From Brevundimonas sp. UBA5713 (GTDB taxonomy: Bacteria > Pseudomonadota > Alphaproteobacteria > Caulobacterales > Caulobacteraceae): a stretch of DNA of 47,272 bases. Positions within the stretch are counted from its first letter, which is position 1, and the number at the start of each line of letters is the position of its first letter. Below the pieces are notes generated by a model, which worked only from the letters and a program-made list of their open reading frames with translations, made no database searches and was not told where the DNA came from. The stretch is taken from NCBI RefSeq assembly GCF_002419815.1, contig NZ_DIGV01000030.1:1-47272 (forward strand). Reading direction: 5' to 3'. This document shows, in pieces, positions 1 through 7,644 of the stretch. A program made the position numbers and the translations under genes.

Positions 1-1
1 C

Positions 2-451
2 ATGCGACTGCTGGGTGACGGCGAGCTGGCCGGGGCCTTGGTCGCAGGTCAGGGCGCTGGCGGAGGTGCGGGGCAAGGCGGCTCGGGCGGCGGTGGTTCG
101 GGCGGCTCCGGCACAGGAACGGGGTGCGATATGCTGGGCCGCCTGCAGGCCATGGTGCGACGCGATGCGCGCGTGCAATCGACCGTTCGGCGGGCGCAAC
201 AGGAGTTGAATGCCGGACGGCGCGCGATCCAGCTGTGGGATGGCGACTGGATCCAGAGCACCGGTCAGGACGGACGCGGGTTGGCAGGCGTGCGTCAGGC
301 TATCGCGGTAGAGATTGCCTTCGCCCCGCGGGAATGCCGCATGGAGCAGGTGCGTGGGCTGGTGGTTCTGTCACTAGGCGATGACGCCGGGGCCCCGCGT
401 CTGGCTCTGGGGGCACCAAGCTGGCGTTGGGGAGAACTGGCGACCCGTTAG
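2..451 (+). CDS. C-terminal part of an unrecognised Gly-rich protein (cut by window edge)
   Basis: Open reading frame running in from the left edge to a TAG stop; the ATG at base 2 lies at the very edge, so the true start is probably outside the window. About 40 residues of low-complexity Gly/Ser/Ala linker are followed by a roughly 100-residue compact domain beginning at a Cys-Asp-Met and containing a WDGDW segment, a region of alternating hydrophobic residues near VRGLVVLSLGD, and a Trp-rich C-terminus (SWRWGEL). A long Gly-rich linker ahead of a small C-terminal domain resembles cell-envelope linkers such as those in TonB-like proteins, but no TonB signature is visible. The function is unknown. 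No terminator was found after it. Confidence 0.6.
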   Translation: MRLLGDGELAGALVAGQGAGGGAGQGGSGGGGSGGSGTGTGCDMLGRLQAMVRRDARVQSTVRRAQQELNAGRRAIQLWDGDWIQSTGQDGRGLAGVRQAIAVEIAFAPRECRMEQVRGLVVLSLGDDAGAPRLALGAPSWRWGELATR

Positions 452-757
452 AGGTCGTCAATTTAAGACCAGTGATAATAGTCAAGACGATCTATCTTTG
501 GTTCGTCGTCGGACCAAAAGAAATCAATGTTTTTTGCCTGAAGCAAAGCTTGAATATCGGCGATTTGCCATACCATAAAAGGCCATATTGATCATATATT
601 TCCACATTTACGCCACATTTGAATAAGGTCTCTTCGGGTCATAAGTGCCTAAAAACACGCCGTTATTCACGATTTTGTGGGATCGACGGGGCCATAATAG
701 GCGTTAGCGTCACTCCAGTAGTCATTGCTGAGCGCAACTGAACAGGGAGGGCGCGTT
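452..757. other. AT-rich intergenic stretch
   Basis: About 300 bases without a credible gene, clearly more AT-rich than the coding sequence around it. It holds one good hairpin (497-518) and several A/T runs. It presumably carries the promoter of the small gene that starts at 758, but no convincing -35/-10 pair or CtrA box could be assigned. Confidence 0.5.
497..518. repeat. Inverted repeat, 9-bp stem with TCGT loop
   Basis: TTTGGTTCG and CGGACCAAA pair over nine positions with one T-G wobble around a four-base TCGT loop. No T-run follows on either strand, so it is not a typical intrinsic terminator. It could be a protein-binding palindrome or an RNA structure downstream of the gene that ends at 451. 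Confidence 0.4.
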
Positions 758-1081
758 ATGGCGCAAGCCTGGGATCTCGAAGCGGCACGCAAGGTTTTGC
801 ACGATTGGTGCGAACGTCGCGTCAGTGAGGCCACGCAGAAAAGTGGTCTGGGTGTTCAATTCGAAGGGGTGGAAGCGTGGCTGTTGGCGCAGTCCCCCAA
901 TACCTTGGCCGAGGCCGAGCGTATTCTGGCCGTGATGGATGCATTCGAGGCAGGCCGCACCGAAGGGCTGGATGCACTGGCCAAGGGCGGCGGCGCGCAT
1001 CGGCGTGACGGAGCGGCCCAATCGCGTGTCAGTCGCAGTTTCGCCCCGTGTGCCTATGGGCCGATGGGCGGGCGGGCCTAA
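758..1081 (+). CDS. Small protein of unknown function (107 aa)
   Basis: The ATG at 758 is preceded by AGGGAGG with a seven-base spacer, a near-perfect ribosome binding site. This rules out the in-frame TTG at 725. The product starts with a predicted amphipathic helical region (residues 1-70, rich in Ala, Glu and Trp) and ends in a basic, Gly/Ser/Arg-rich tail with probable disorder. No signal peptide, membrane segment or known motif was recognised. It is monocistronic and closed by a strong hairpin immediately downstream. The function is unknown; codon use and the clear ribosome binding site support a real gene. Confidence 0.75.
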   Translation: MAQAWDLEAARKVLHDWCERRVSEATQKSGLGVQFEGVEAWLLAQSPNTLAEAERILAVMDAFEAGRTEGLDALAKGGGAHRRDGAAQSRVSRSFAPCAYGPMGGRA

Positions 1082-1089
1082 AAGCCAAG

Positions 1090-1123
1090 GGCCTGAAGCG
1101 ACTTCAGGCCCGTCTATATTTTA
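1090..1123 (+). terminator. Intrinsic terminator after the small gene
   Basis: A perfect ten-base stem GGGCCTGAAG / CTTCAGGCCC closes on a CGA loop and is followed after a few bases by a short TATATTTT tract. It lies between two convergent genes and may also serve the minus-strand DUF983 gene, though a T-run is clear only on the plus strand. Confidence 0.8.
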
Positions 1124-1489
1124 GAAGCGTGCTTCCAGTGCCTTGTGGCGGTACTGGGAGGCGATCATCCACCCCTTGAACGGGCGCAGAATGCCCAGGC
1201 ACATGGCCGCAATCAGCGGGAAGGTGAAGACGAAGTGCACCCAGATCGGCGGATGCACGGTGAACTCGAACGCCATAAACAGAGCCATGCCGACGATGCC
1301 GACCACGGACATGACAAAGAACGCCGGACCGTCGGCCGGATCGGCAAACGCATAGCTGAGGCCGCAGTTCGGGCAGGATTTGCGGATGGTCAGATAGCCT
1401 TCCAGCATCGGCCCTTCGCCACAGCGCGGGCAACGGCAGCGGATACCGGTCTTCAGCGAGCTGAGCGGCGGGTATTCGGGTTCTGACAC
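1121..1489 (-). CDS. DUF983 family zinc-ribbon membrane protein
   Basis: A protein of 122 aa when started at the GTG at 1489, which has AAGGA six bases upstream; an in-frame ATG at 1588 would add 33 residues without similar support. Two CxxC pairs at about residues 20/23 and 39/42 form a probable zinc ribbon (CPRCG and CPNCG). They are followed by two hydrophobic helices near residues 56-77 and 82-105. This layout and length match the DUF983 family, whose role is unknown; in alphaproteobacteria members often occur near cytochrome oxidase or other housekeeping genes. No such neighbour is seen here. The gene is convergent with the small gene to its left. Confidence 0.85.
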   Translation of the reverse strand: MSEPEYPPLSSLKTGIRCRCPRCGEGPMLEGYLTIRKSCPNCGLSYAFADPADGPAFFVMSVVGIVGMALFMAFEFTVHPPIWVHFVFTFPLIAAMCLGILRPFKGWMIASQYRHKALEARF

Positions 1490-1651
1490 GGCACATCCTT
1501 TACTCCGCCGGGGCGGGTACGGTTCACGAATACCCCTGATCTCGCCCTTTAACCGCTCAGTTTCAAGTGAGCGTTTTGTCCAAGACATTTATGGCTTTGC
1601 TTAATCGGCGTTAACGGCCATGAAAGCGGTTGGGGGACACAATGGATCGAA

Positions 1652-4549
1652 ATGTCCGGGGCCATCGCCACTAAACGCGCCTTGAAGACCTCTGTTGCGG
1701 CCGCCGCAGCAGGGGTGCTTGTGTTTGCGCCCATGGCTCCGATGGCGGTCGCGCGTCAGGCCGATCCGATTGAAATCCGCATCGGGGCCAATGATGCCTT
1801 TACCCGCGTAGAGCTCGCTGGCGTCATCGGCAGCCGCGCCCGCGTGCGTCAGGAAGGCCAGCAGGTCATCGTGCGGCTGGGGGCCACGGCAGCCCCTGAC
1901 ATCAGCCGCCTGCGGGTCGATCCGCCCAAGGGCGTGGAAAAGGTCGAGACGCGCGCGGTAACGGGTGCGACCGAACTGGTGCTGACGCTGGCCGAAGGGG
2001 TGCGCATGGGCACGGGCCGTGCCGATGGTGCGGTCTGGGTCAATATCCACCCCAATGCCGCGCGCAGTCCCGATGGCAAGCCGTCGCCGGTGCCTGCGGG
2101 TGGTGTTGTACCGGTGCGGGTGGAAAGCGCCCATGGCCGCACCACCTTGCGTTTCGAGTGGGGCGGGCAGGTGGCGTCGGCTGTGTTCCGGCGGGGCACG
2201 GCGGTCTGGGCGGTGTTCGATCATGCCGCGCGCATGGAGATCAAGGATGGCTCCAGCGAAGGCATCCGCTGGGCTGTAGGGCCGGACTTTACCGCCGTTC
2301 GTATCGCTGTCGCGCCCGGTCAGGGCGTCTCGGCGCGCGCCGAGGGCTCGGCCTGGGTTGTGACGGTCGGCGGGGGTGGCGGTGGCGACGGGGTGGAGAT
2401 CGCCCGCGACGATACGGTCAAGGCCAGCCTGACGGCCCGCATGGCCGGTGCTACCCGCACCATCTGGATGACCGACCCCATGTCGGGCGACAGGTTTGCC
2501 GTGGTCCCAGCTCTGGCCCCCGGCAAGGGGGTAAAGACGGGCAAGCGGACCATAGAGGCACAACTGCTGCCGACGGCGCACGGCGTGGCTGTGGCGGCGG
2601 TGGCGGATGATCTCTCGGTCGAGACCGCGGGCGACCGCGTGACGATCACGCGCACGCGCGGACTGAAACTGTCCTCTCCGGATGAAGCCTTGCCGCAAGG
2701 ACCTATGCTGGCCGATGCGCCGCGCGCGGCACGCTATGCGGCGCAGATACTGCCTGAATGGGGCGGCACAGGTCAGGGCGGCTTTACCGCTCGCCATGCC
2801 CAACTGCGCGAAGCGGCAGAGCTGGAAATCGGCCGCGCCGTCGAGGATGCCCGCACCCCTATCACCGCCCGCATGGCCTATGCACGGTTCCTCGTCGGAT
2901 CGGGTTTGCATTTCGAAGCCATCGGCTTGCTGAACAATCTGATCAAACAAAGCCCGTCCATGCTGGGCGTGGCCGAGGTGCGCGGTTTGCGCGGGGCGGC
3001 CCGCGCTGCCATCGGTCGCTATGCCGAGGCCGAGGCGGATTTCTCGTCCGGCGCGCTGGCGGGCGATGTCTCGACCCGTCTGTGGCAGGGCTATATCGCC
3101 AGCCAACAGGGCGACTGGGAGGCGGCGCGCCGCCTGTTTGCTCAAGGCGCAGGGGCCGTGGACGGCTTTCCCGTGGAATGGCGCGCCCGCTTTGGCACCG
3201 CCCACGCCATGGGCGCGCTGGAGGCTGGCGACAAGGAAAGTGCGCGCGAACTGCTGGCCTATGTGTTCGGCCAGAACGATGTGCCTCCGCTGGATCAGCT
3301 GGCCGCCCGTCTGGTGCAGGCCAAGCTGTTCGAGATGGACGGCCAGAACGATGTGGCGCTCAAGGTCTATAAGGCCGTGGCGCGCACGCCCATGGATGGT
3401 GTGGCTACTCCGGGCAAGCTGGGTGTGATCCGGCTGGAAATGGCCAAGGGCACGCTTAAGGCCGACGCTGCCGCGCGCCAGCTCGAGGCGTTGAAATGGC
3501 GCTGGCGCGGCGATGGCACCGAACTGGCGGTCATCCGCACGCTGGGCGAGCTTTATCTGTCGCAAGGCCTGTACCGAGAGGCGCTGACGGCGCTGAAGAC
3601 GGCAGGGCCGCGCATCACCAGCCTGCCGGGCGGGACCAAGCTGCAAACCGATCTGGATGCCGCCTTCCGAGCGCTGTTCCTTGAGGGGGCCGCAGACGGA
3701 CTGCAACCGGTTCAGGCGCTGGCGCTGTTCTTTGACTTCCGCGAGCTGACCCCAGTGGGCGCAGACGGCGACGAGATGGTGCGCCGTCTGGCGCGTCGTC
3801 TGATCGACGTCGACCTACTGGATCAGGCCGCAGAGCTGCTGAAATATCAGGCCGAGAACCGTCTGGATGGCGTGGCCAAGGCGCAGGTGTCGGCCAATCT
3901 GGCGGCCGTTTATCTGATGAACCGTCAGGCCGAACCGGCCCTTAAGGCGCTGTGGTCGTCGCGCAATACGCTGTTGCCCACTGCTGTGGCTCAAGAGCGC
4001 CGCGCGCTGGAGGCCCGCGCCCTGATGGAATTGGGCCGCTATGACCACGCGCTGGAGGTGCTGGGCCGTGATGCCACCCCTCAGGCGCGTCAGGTGCGTG
4101 CCGAGATTCTGTGGAAGCAGGAGAACTGGGCCGAGGCGGCAGCGCTGTATGAACAGAGGCTGGGCGATCGCTGGCGTGATACCACGCCTTTGACGCCGGT
4201 CGAGGAGAGCGAACTGATCCGCGCGGGCGTGGGCTATTCGTTATCGAACAATAGCGCCGCGCTGACGCGCCTGTCACAGCGCTATGGCCGCTTTGCCGAA
4301 GGCGCGCGGTCTTCGGGTGCCATCCGTATCTCTCTGGCGGGTCTGGACGGCGTGGGGGCAGGTGGTGTGGCGGACTTTGCCAATCTGTCGGCGCAGGCGG
4401 ATACCTATGCGGGCTGGATCGCCCAGACCAAGGCCCAGTTCCGCGAGCGTAACCCGCAAGGCGAGGCCAAACCGGCCACGCCTGCTGCGACACCGGCGGC
4501 TGCACCCGACCGGCGGTCGCGGGCTAGGACACTATCGATTTCAGAATGA
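1652..4549 (+). CDS. Large exported TPR-repeat protein next to flagellar genes
   Basis: A 965-aa protein with a clear Sec signal peptide (basic start, Ala/Val-rich core, cleavage probably after AVA near residue 35). Residues of roughly 38-135 and 150-240 look like two beta-rich domains of AMIN-like character (IEIRIG...FTRVEL and VPVRVES...TTLRFEWGG). From about residue 390 to 890 the sequence is helical with repeated Ala/Leu/Tyr spacing typical of tetratricopeptide repeats (for example RYAEAEADF and RYDHALEVLG). The tail is a Pro/Ala-rich linker ending in a basic segment. It is probably periplasmic and a scaffold. TPR proteins with such an N-terminal domain occur beside flagellar genes in other alphaproteobacteria, so a role in flagellar or envelope assembly is plausible but inferred. 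Only a weak GGA ribosome binding element precedes the ATG. Confidence 0.8.
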   Translation: MSGAIATKRALKTSVAAAAAGVLVFAPMAPMAVARQADPIEIRIGANDAFTRVELAGVIGSRARVRQEGQQVIVRLGATAAPDISRLRVDPPKGVEKVETRAVTGATELVLTLAEGVRMGTGRADGAVWVNIHPNAARSPDGKPSPVPAGGVVPVRVESAHGRTTLRFEWGGQVASAVFRRGTAVWAVFDHAARMEIKDGSSEGIRWAVGPDFTAVRIAVAPGQGVSARAEGSAWVVTVGGGGGGDGVEIARDDTVKASLTARMAGATRTIWMTDPMSGDRFAVVPALAPGKGVKTGKRTIEAQLLPTAHGVAVAAVADDLSVETAGDRVTITRTRGLKLSSPDEALPQGPMLADAPRAARYAAQILPEWGGTGQGGFTARHAQLREAAELEIGRAVEDARTPITARMAYARFLVGSGLHFEAIGLLNNLIKQSPSMLGVAEVRGLRGAARAAIGRYAEAEADFSSGALAGDVSTRLWQGYIASQQGDWEAARRLFAQGAGAVDGFPVEWRARFGTAHAMGALEAGDKESARELLAYVFGQNDVPPLDQLAARLVQAKLFEMDGQNDVALKVYKAVARTPMDGVATPGKLGVIRLEMAKGTLKADAAARQLEALKWRWRGDGTELAVIRTLGELYLSQGLYREALTALKTAGPRITSLPGGTKLQTDLDAAFRALFLEGAADGLQPVQALALFFDFRELTPVGADGDEMVRRLARRLIDVDLLDQAAELLKYQAENRLDGVAKAQVSANLAAVYLMNRQAEPALKALWSSRNTLLPTAVAQERRALEARALMELGRYDHALEVLGRDATPQARQVRAEILWKQENWAEAAALYEQRLGDRWRDTTPLTPVEESELIRAGVGYSLSNNSAALTRLSQRYGRFAEGARSSGAIRISLAGLDGVGAGGVADFANLSAQADTYAGWIAQTKAQFRERNPQGEAKPATPAATPAAAPDRRSRARTLSISE

Positions 4550-4630
4550 AGAGCATTGCGCGGCCTGACGTTTCGTCTGGCGGCCCCTTGATCCTGCCGG
4601 TCTATGCCCGATCAGTCAGGAGGGGATGTG

Positions 4631-4664
4631 AAAAGGGCGACGGTGCCAAAAGCGCCGCCGCCCC
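4631..4664 (-). terminator. Intrinsic terminator of the HU gene
   Basis: Read on the minus strand, a twelve-pair GC-rich stem with one A-C mismatch and a five-base TTTTG loop is followed directly by TTTT. It lies just beyond the HU stop codon and between convergent genes. Confidence 0.75.
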
Positions 4665-4676
4665 GATCACGAAGGA

Positions 4677-4955
4677 TTAGCTGTTCACAGCGTCCTTGAG
4701 CGGCTTCGACACGCGGAAGCGCACGGCCTTCGAGGCCGGGATCTTGATGGTCGCGCCGGTGGCCGGGTTGCGGCCTTCGCGCTCTGCACGCTCAGCGGTG
4801 TCGAACACGCCGAGGTTCGAAATGCGCACGTCGCCGCCAGCTTTCAGCGACTTGTGGATGTTTTCGACGATGGCGGTCAGCACCTTGCCGGCGTCAGCCT
4901 GCGAAACACCTGCGTCCTTAGCGACAGCAGCGATCAGTTCGGCTTGAGTGGTCAT
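4677..4955 (-). CDS. hup: HU-family histone-like DNA-binding protein
   Basis: A 92-aa basic protein of normal HU length. The N-terminal helices (AELIAAVAKDAG...) are followed by the dimer-forming GDVRISNLGVF segment and the DNA-binding arm with RNPATGATIKIPAS, the HU/IHF signature including the intercalating proline. HU bends and compacts DNA as a dimer in the nucleoid. The ATG at 4955 is preferred over an upstream in-frame TTG because it gives the standard HU start. Nothing specific identifies it as IHF alpha or beta. It lies on the same strand as fliO-fliP, 115 bases downstream, but two hairpins intervene and it has its own terminator, so it is probably transcribed separately. Confidence 0.95.
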   Translation of the reverse strand: MTTQAELIAAVAKDAGVSQADAGKVLTAIVENIHKSLKAGGDVRISNLGVFDTAERAEREGRNPATGATIKIPASKAVRFRVSKPLKDAVNS

Positions 4956-5017
4956 GAGGGTCGTTCCCAAAGTGGTCGCCCGCGAACGTCGGGCGAAGAT
5001 GAGGGATCAACGATGGT

Positions 5018-5052
5018 TTTGCGCGATTTGGCAACCCCCCTTGCCGCGCAAA
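5018..5052. repeat. Bulged inverted repeat upstream of the HU gene
   Basis: TTTGCGC (5018-5024) pairs with GCGCAAA (5046-5052), and GGCAA (5030-5034) pairs with TTGCC (5041-5045) around a run of six C. A five-base GATTT bulge is left on one side. There is no T-run on either strand, so it looks like a 5'-leader or operator structure of the HU gene rather than a terminator. Confidence 0.5.
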
Positions 5053-5061
5053 TGTAATGAG

Positions 5062-5082
5062 GGCGGGGATTTATCCCCCGCC
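5062..5082 (-). terminator. Hairpin over the fliP stop codon
   Basis: On the minus strand GGCGGGG and CCCCGCC form a seven-base stem whose loop contains the fliP TAA stop. A moderately T-rich stretch (CTCATTACATTTG) follows. It is a likely weak terminator or mRNA-stabilising hairpin at the end of fliO-fliP. Confidence 0.5.
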
Positions 5083-5874
5083 AGCTGCTCTTTGGAAGCT
5101 CTCGACGAGGCTTCCGGCGACCAGTCGCCAGCCATCAACCAGCACAAAGAAAATCAGCTTGAACGGCAGGGACACAACCACGGGCGGCAGCATCATCATA
5201 CCCATGGACATCAGCACGCTGGCGACGACCAAATCGATCACAAGGAACGGAACGAAAAGGAGAAATCCGATTTCGAAGGCCTTCTTGAGCTCGCTGATCA
5301 TGAAGGCCGGAGTGACCACCCGCAGGGGGAGTTCCTCAAGGTCCGTGGGCGCTTCAATTTTCGACAGCCGGGTGAACAACGATAGGTCGTCCCGATCCAC
5401 CTGAGAGAGCATGAATGTTTTTACAGGAGTTGACGCTGCATCGAAGGCTTCGGGCAGCTCCATCTGCTGATCCATCAGGGGGCGGATGCCCGAATCATAG
5501 GCGTCTTGCCAGGTCGGAGCCATGACGATGGCCGACAGAAACAGTGCCAAGGATACCAGCACGGCATTGGGCGGCGACTGTTGCAGGCCCAGTGCCGTCC
5601 GCAGCAGCGACAGCACCACCACGATACGCACAAAGCTGGTGGTCATGATGACGATAGAGGGTGCCAGCGACAGCACCGTCATCAGGGCGACCAGTTGCAC
5701 CACGCGCTCGGACAGGCCCGCGCCGGTGCCCAGATCGATATTGATCGCCGACTGCGCGAGGGCCGCAACCGGCCACACCAGACAGGCCAGCGTGGTCACT
5801 GCCGACAGGATGGCGGCACGCTTGAACTCGGCCTTGGACGGCATGCCGAAAAGGGCGGGTCGTTTTCCAGCCAT
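5071..5874 (-). CDS. fliP: Flagellar biosynthetic protein FliP
   Basis: FliP, with FliQ and FliR, forms the export gate of the flagellar type III secretion system in the inner membrane. The 267-aa product has a signal-like N-terminus to about residue 41 (ending ALAQ), then the conserved FliP block with SFVRIVVVLSLLRTALGLQQ-type residues, a periplasmic loop rich in Asp/Glu, and the paired C-terminal helices including FLVIDLVVASVLMSMGMMMLP, both family signatures. The start overlaps the fliO stop in a TGATG arrangement, so the two are translationally coupled. The order fliO-fliP, reading away from flgB, supports the assignment. Confidence 0.97.
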   Translation of the reverse strand: MAGKRPALFGMPSKAEFKRAAILSAVTTLACLVWPVAALAQSAINIDLGTGAGLSERVVQLVALMTVLSLAPSIVIMTTSFVRIVVVLSLLRTALGLQQSPPNAVLVSLALFLSAIVMAPTWQDAYDSGIRPLMDQQMELPEAFDAASTPVKTFMLSQVDRDDLSLFTRLSKIEAPTDLEELPLRVVTPAFMISELKKAFEIGFLLFVPFLVIDLVVASVLMSMGMMMLPPVVVSLPFKLIFFVLVDGWRLVAGSLVESFQRAAGGG

Positions 5875-6239
5875 CAGAAACGCTCCTGAAGCGAGGAAAC
5901 GCGCGGCAGGGGCGAACGCGGACGCTCGATGAATGGCTCTGCGGCGGGGGCAGGGGCTTGGGCCGGTTCGGGCGCGGCGGGCAGGCGCGGCTCGATCAGT
6001 TCGCGGCCTTCTCCCAGCAGGATCAGGCGCTCTTCATCGTCCACCCGTACCAGCACCAGACGGCGTGACGGGTCCAGCACCAGTGTCTCGACCACCTTGA
6101 GGCGGCGGACCTTTCTTTCGGTCTGCAGGCGGGCCATCAGCTCGGGCGCATAGCGCCGCACCGCATAGGCGGCCAGCCCGATCAGGCCAAGTGTAATGGC
6201 CAGTCCGAAGACCGCCCGCAAAAGATCTAGGAGGTTCAT
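5874..6239 (-). CDS. fliO: Flagellar biosynthetic protein FliO
   Basis: A 121-aa protein with one N-terminal transmembrane helix (about residues 8-28) followed by a small cytoplasmic domain carrying the FliO-type segment LKVVETLVLDPSRRLVLVRVDDEERLILLG. It ends in a Pro/Ala-rich tail. FliO helps assemble the FliP ring of the export gate. Identity rests on this conserved block and on its position directly ahead of fliP with overlapping stop and start codons. It is transcribed divergently from flgB, with a CtrA box about 60 bases upstream of its start. Confidence 0.92.
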   Translation of the reverse strand: MNLLDLLRAVFGLAITLGLIGLAAYAVRRYAPELMARLQTERKVRRLKVVETLVLDPSRRLVLVRVDDEERLILLGEGRELIEPRLPAAPEPAQAPAPAAEPFIERPRSPLPRVSSLQERF

Positions 6240-6297
6240 AACGCCCGTGGCCCAACAAGCTTTGCCGCTTCTTAAGGCAAAGGTTCCGGCAACGTGG

Positions 6298-6312
6298 TTA
6301 ATACGCCTTTAA
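6298..6312. promoter_or_regulatory. CtrA box shared by fliO-fliP and flgB-flgC-fliE
   Basis: A perfect TTAA-N7-TTAA match (TTAA at 6298-6301 and 6309-6312) lies in the 150-base gap between the divergent fliO and flgB starts. A further TTAACCAT half-site lies at 6326-6333. In Caulobacter, CtrA activates class II flagellar genes through such boxes. The near-palindromic box could serve both directions. Confidence 0.75.
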
Positions 6313-6389
6313 GAGATAGGGAATATTAACCATGCACGCGGCAAATTATGCCGATCAACGGATTGGGCCATCGGGGAAGAGGGGGAGAC

Positions 6390-6797
6390 ATGTCCGTAAC
6401 CGACCTGTCACTGCTGAACCAGATCAAGGGCCGCCTTGGCTGGCTGGACGACCGCCAGCGGGTGATCGCCCAGAACGTCGCCAACTCCGACACGCCCGGC
6501 TATGGCGCGCGCGACCTCAAGGTCCCGACCGATTTCGCCAAGGCCTTGGACAACAACCGCAATGTTCGCGTCATGACTACCCATGCCGCCCACATCGCCC
6601 CGAACACGCCGACCATCCGCCACACCGTCAACCGTGCACCCGACAGCGAAACCACGCTGGATGGCAACTCGGTGGTGGTCGAAGAGCAGATGCTGAAAAT
6701 GGCCGAGAGCCGTATGGCCTATGATGCGGCCATCGGCTTCTACCAGAAATCCATGCAGATGATCCGGCTGGCCGCGCGCAAGCCGGGCGCTGGTTAA
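6390..6797 (+). CDS. flgB: Flagellar basal-body rod protein FlgB
   Basis: A 135-aa rod protein; the ATG at 6390 has GGGGGAGA immediately upstream, so the longer frame from 6348 is not used. The N-terminal helix contains the rod/hook signature QRVIAQNVANSDTPGY. The C-terminal heptad region (residues 95-130, with AIGFYQKSMQMIRLAARK) forms the coiled coil typical of axial proteins. FlgB makes the proximal rod that joins the MS-ring through FliE, and is exported by the type III apparatus without a cleaved signal. It is the first gene of a tight flgB-flgC-fliE operon behind a CtrA box. Confidence 0.97.
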   Translation: MSVTDLSLLNQIKGRLGWLDDRQRVIAQNVANSDTPGYGARDLKVPTDFAKALDNNRNVRVMTTHAAHIAPNTPTIRHTVNRAPDSETTLDGNSVVVEEQMLKMAESRMAYDAAIGFYQKSMQMIRLAARKPGAG

Positions 6798-6809
6798 GAG
6801 GGATAGACC

Positions 6810-7244
6810 ATGGCTGACCCGATCAACGGACGCCCTGCCACGGCCCGCAATCCGGCCATGAGCGTGGCCGCCTCGGCCCTGCGCGCGCAACAGTCGCGCA
6901 TGCGGGTGATTGCCGAGAATATCGCCAATGCCAACTCGACCGCGCCTGTGGCCGGTGGCGATCCGTATCGTCGCCAGATGCCGGTGTTTCAGGCCCGCAA
7001 TCTGAACGGCTCGACCGGCGTGGTGCTGGCCGATGTGCGTCCTGACCAGAGCGACTTCAAACTGGAATATGATCCGTCGCATCCGGCAGCGGACGAGCAG
7101 GGCTATGTGCGCCGTCCCAATGTCGACACCCTGGTCGAGGCCATGGATATGCGCGAGGCCCAGCGCGCCTATGAGGCCAACCTCAATGTCATCGAGACGG
7201 CGCGTGTGATGGAATCGCGCACCCTCGACATCATCAAGCGTTAA
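6810..7244 (+). CDS. flgC: Flagellar basal-body rod protein FlgC
   Basis: A 144-aa proximal-rod protein. The N-terminal signature SRMRVIAENIANANSTAP is present, then the short FlgC insert with YRRQMPVFQ, and a C-terminal coiled-coil segment with AYEANLNVIETARVMESRTLDIIK, all usual for FlgC. It assembles distal to FlgB in the rod. It starts 12 bases after flgB and lies 11 bases before fliE, giving one transcriptional unit. Confidence 0.97.
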   Translation: MADPINGRPATARNPAMSVAASALRAQQSRMRVIAENIANANSTAPVAGGDPYRRQMPVFQARNLNGSTGVVLADVRPDQSDFKLEYDPSHPAADEQGYVRRPNVDTLVEAMDMREAQRAYEANLNVIETARVMESRTLDIIKR

Positions 7245-7255
7245 GAGGCTAGGCC

Positions 7256-7567
7256 ATGAATCCGATGATGGCGGCACGCCTGTATTCGACCGTTCAGGGC
7301 ACGGCCATGCCGACCGCCCCGACGCCGCAGACCAATCCGGCCAATGAAGCAGGCGGTTTTGCCGAGCTGCTGAAATCGGTGGTGTCGCAAACCGCCGACC
7401 AGACCCGCGCCGCGGAGGTGCAGATGACCCAGAACGTCAACGGTCAGGGCAATCTGATCGACGTGGTTACCTCCATCAGCGCCGCCGAGGCCTCGCTGGA
7501 AACTGTTCTGGCTGTCCGCGATCAGGTGATTTCCGCCTATCAGGAAATCATGCGCATGCCGATCTAA
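7256..7567 (+). CDS. fliE: Flagellar hook-basal body complex protein FliE
   Basis: A 103-aa protein. A variable N-terminus with a Pro/Thr linker is followed by the conserved FliE helices (FAELLKSVVSQTADQT, then IDVVTSISAAEASLETVLAVRDQVISAYQEIMRMPI, where the final M-x-M-P-I/V is the family end). FliE joins the MS-ring to the rod and interacts with FlgB and the export gate. It is the last gene of the flgB-flgC-fliE operon and is closed by a strong bidirectional terminator. Confidence 0.96.
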   Translation: MNPMMAARLYSTVQGTAMPTAPTPQTNPANEAGGFAELLKSVVSQTADQTRAAEVQMTQNVNGQGNLIDVVTSISAAEASLETVLAVRDQVISAYQEIMRMPI

Positions 7568-7588
7568 TTGGCTGCGCGACCAGACATT

Positions 7589-7625
7589 AAAAAGGGCGGC
7601 CCCGATAATCGAGGCCGCCCTTTTT
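7589..7625. terminator. Bidirectional terminator between fliE and folE
   Basis: AAAAA-GGGCGGCC and GGCCGCCC-TTTTT form a perfect eight-base stem flanked by A and T runs, so it can end transcription from fliE on the plus strand and folE on the minus strand. Confidence 0.9.
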
Positions 7626-7644
7626 GTATCCGGGTGCGAGCGTC

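Noticed and set aside
1601..1614. TTAA-N6-TTAA pair upstream of the large TPR gene
   Set aside because: The spacing is six bases, not the seven required for a CtrA box, so it is not called as one.
1601..3706. Long minus-strand open frame opposite the TPR gene
   Set aside because: The composition is Arg/His/Gln-rich and without motifs. The plus-strand frame has a signal peptide and repeats.
5029..5045. TGGCAA...TTGC resembling a sigma-54 promoter upstream of the HU gene
   Set aside because: The GG-to-GC distance is eleven bases instead of ten, and it points toward the fliP end. It is better explained as part of the inverted repeat.
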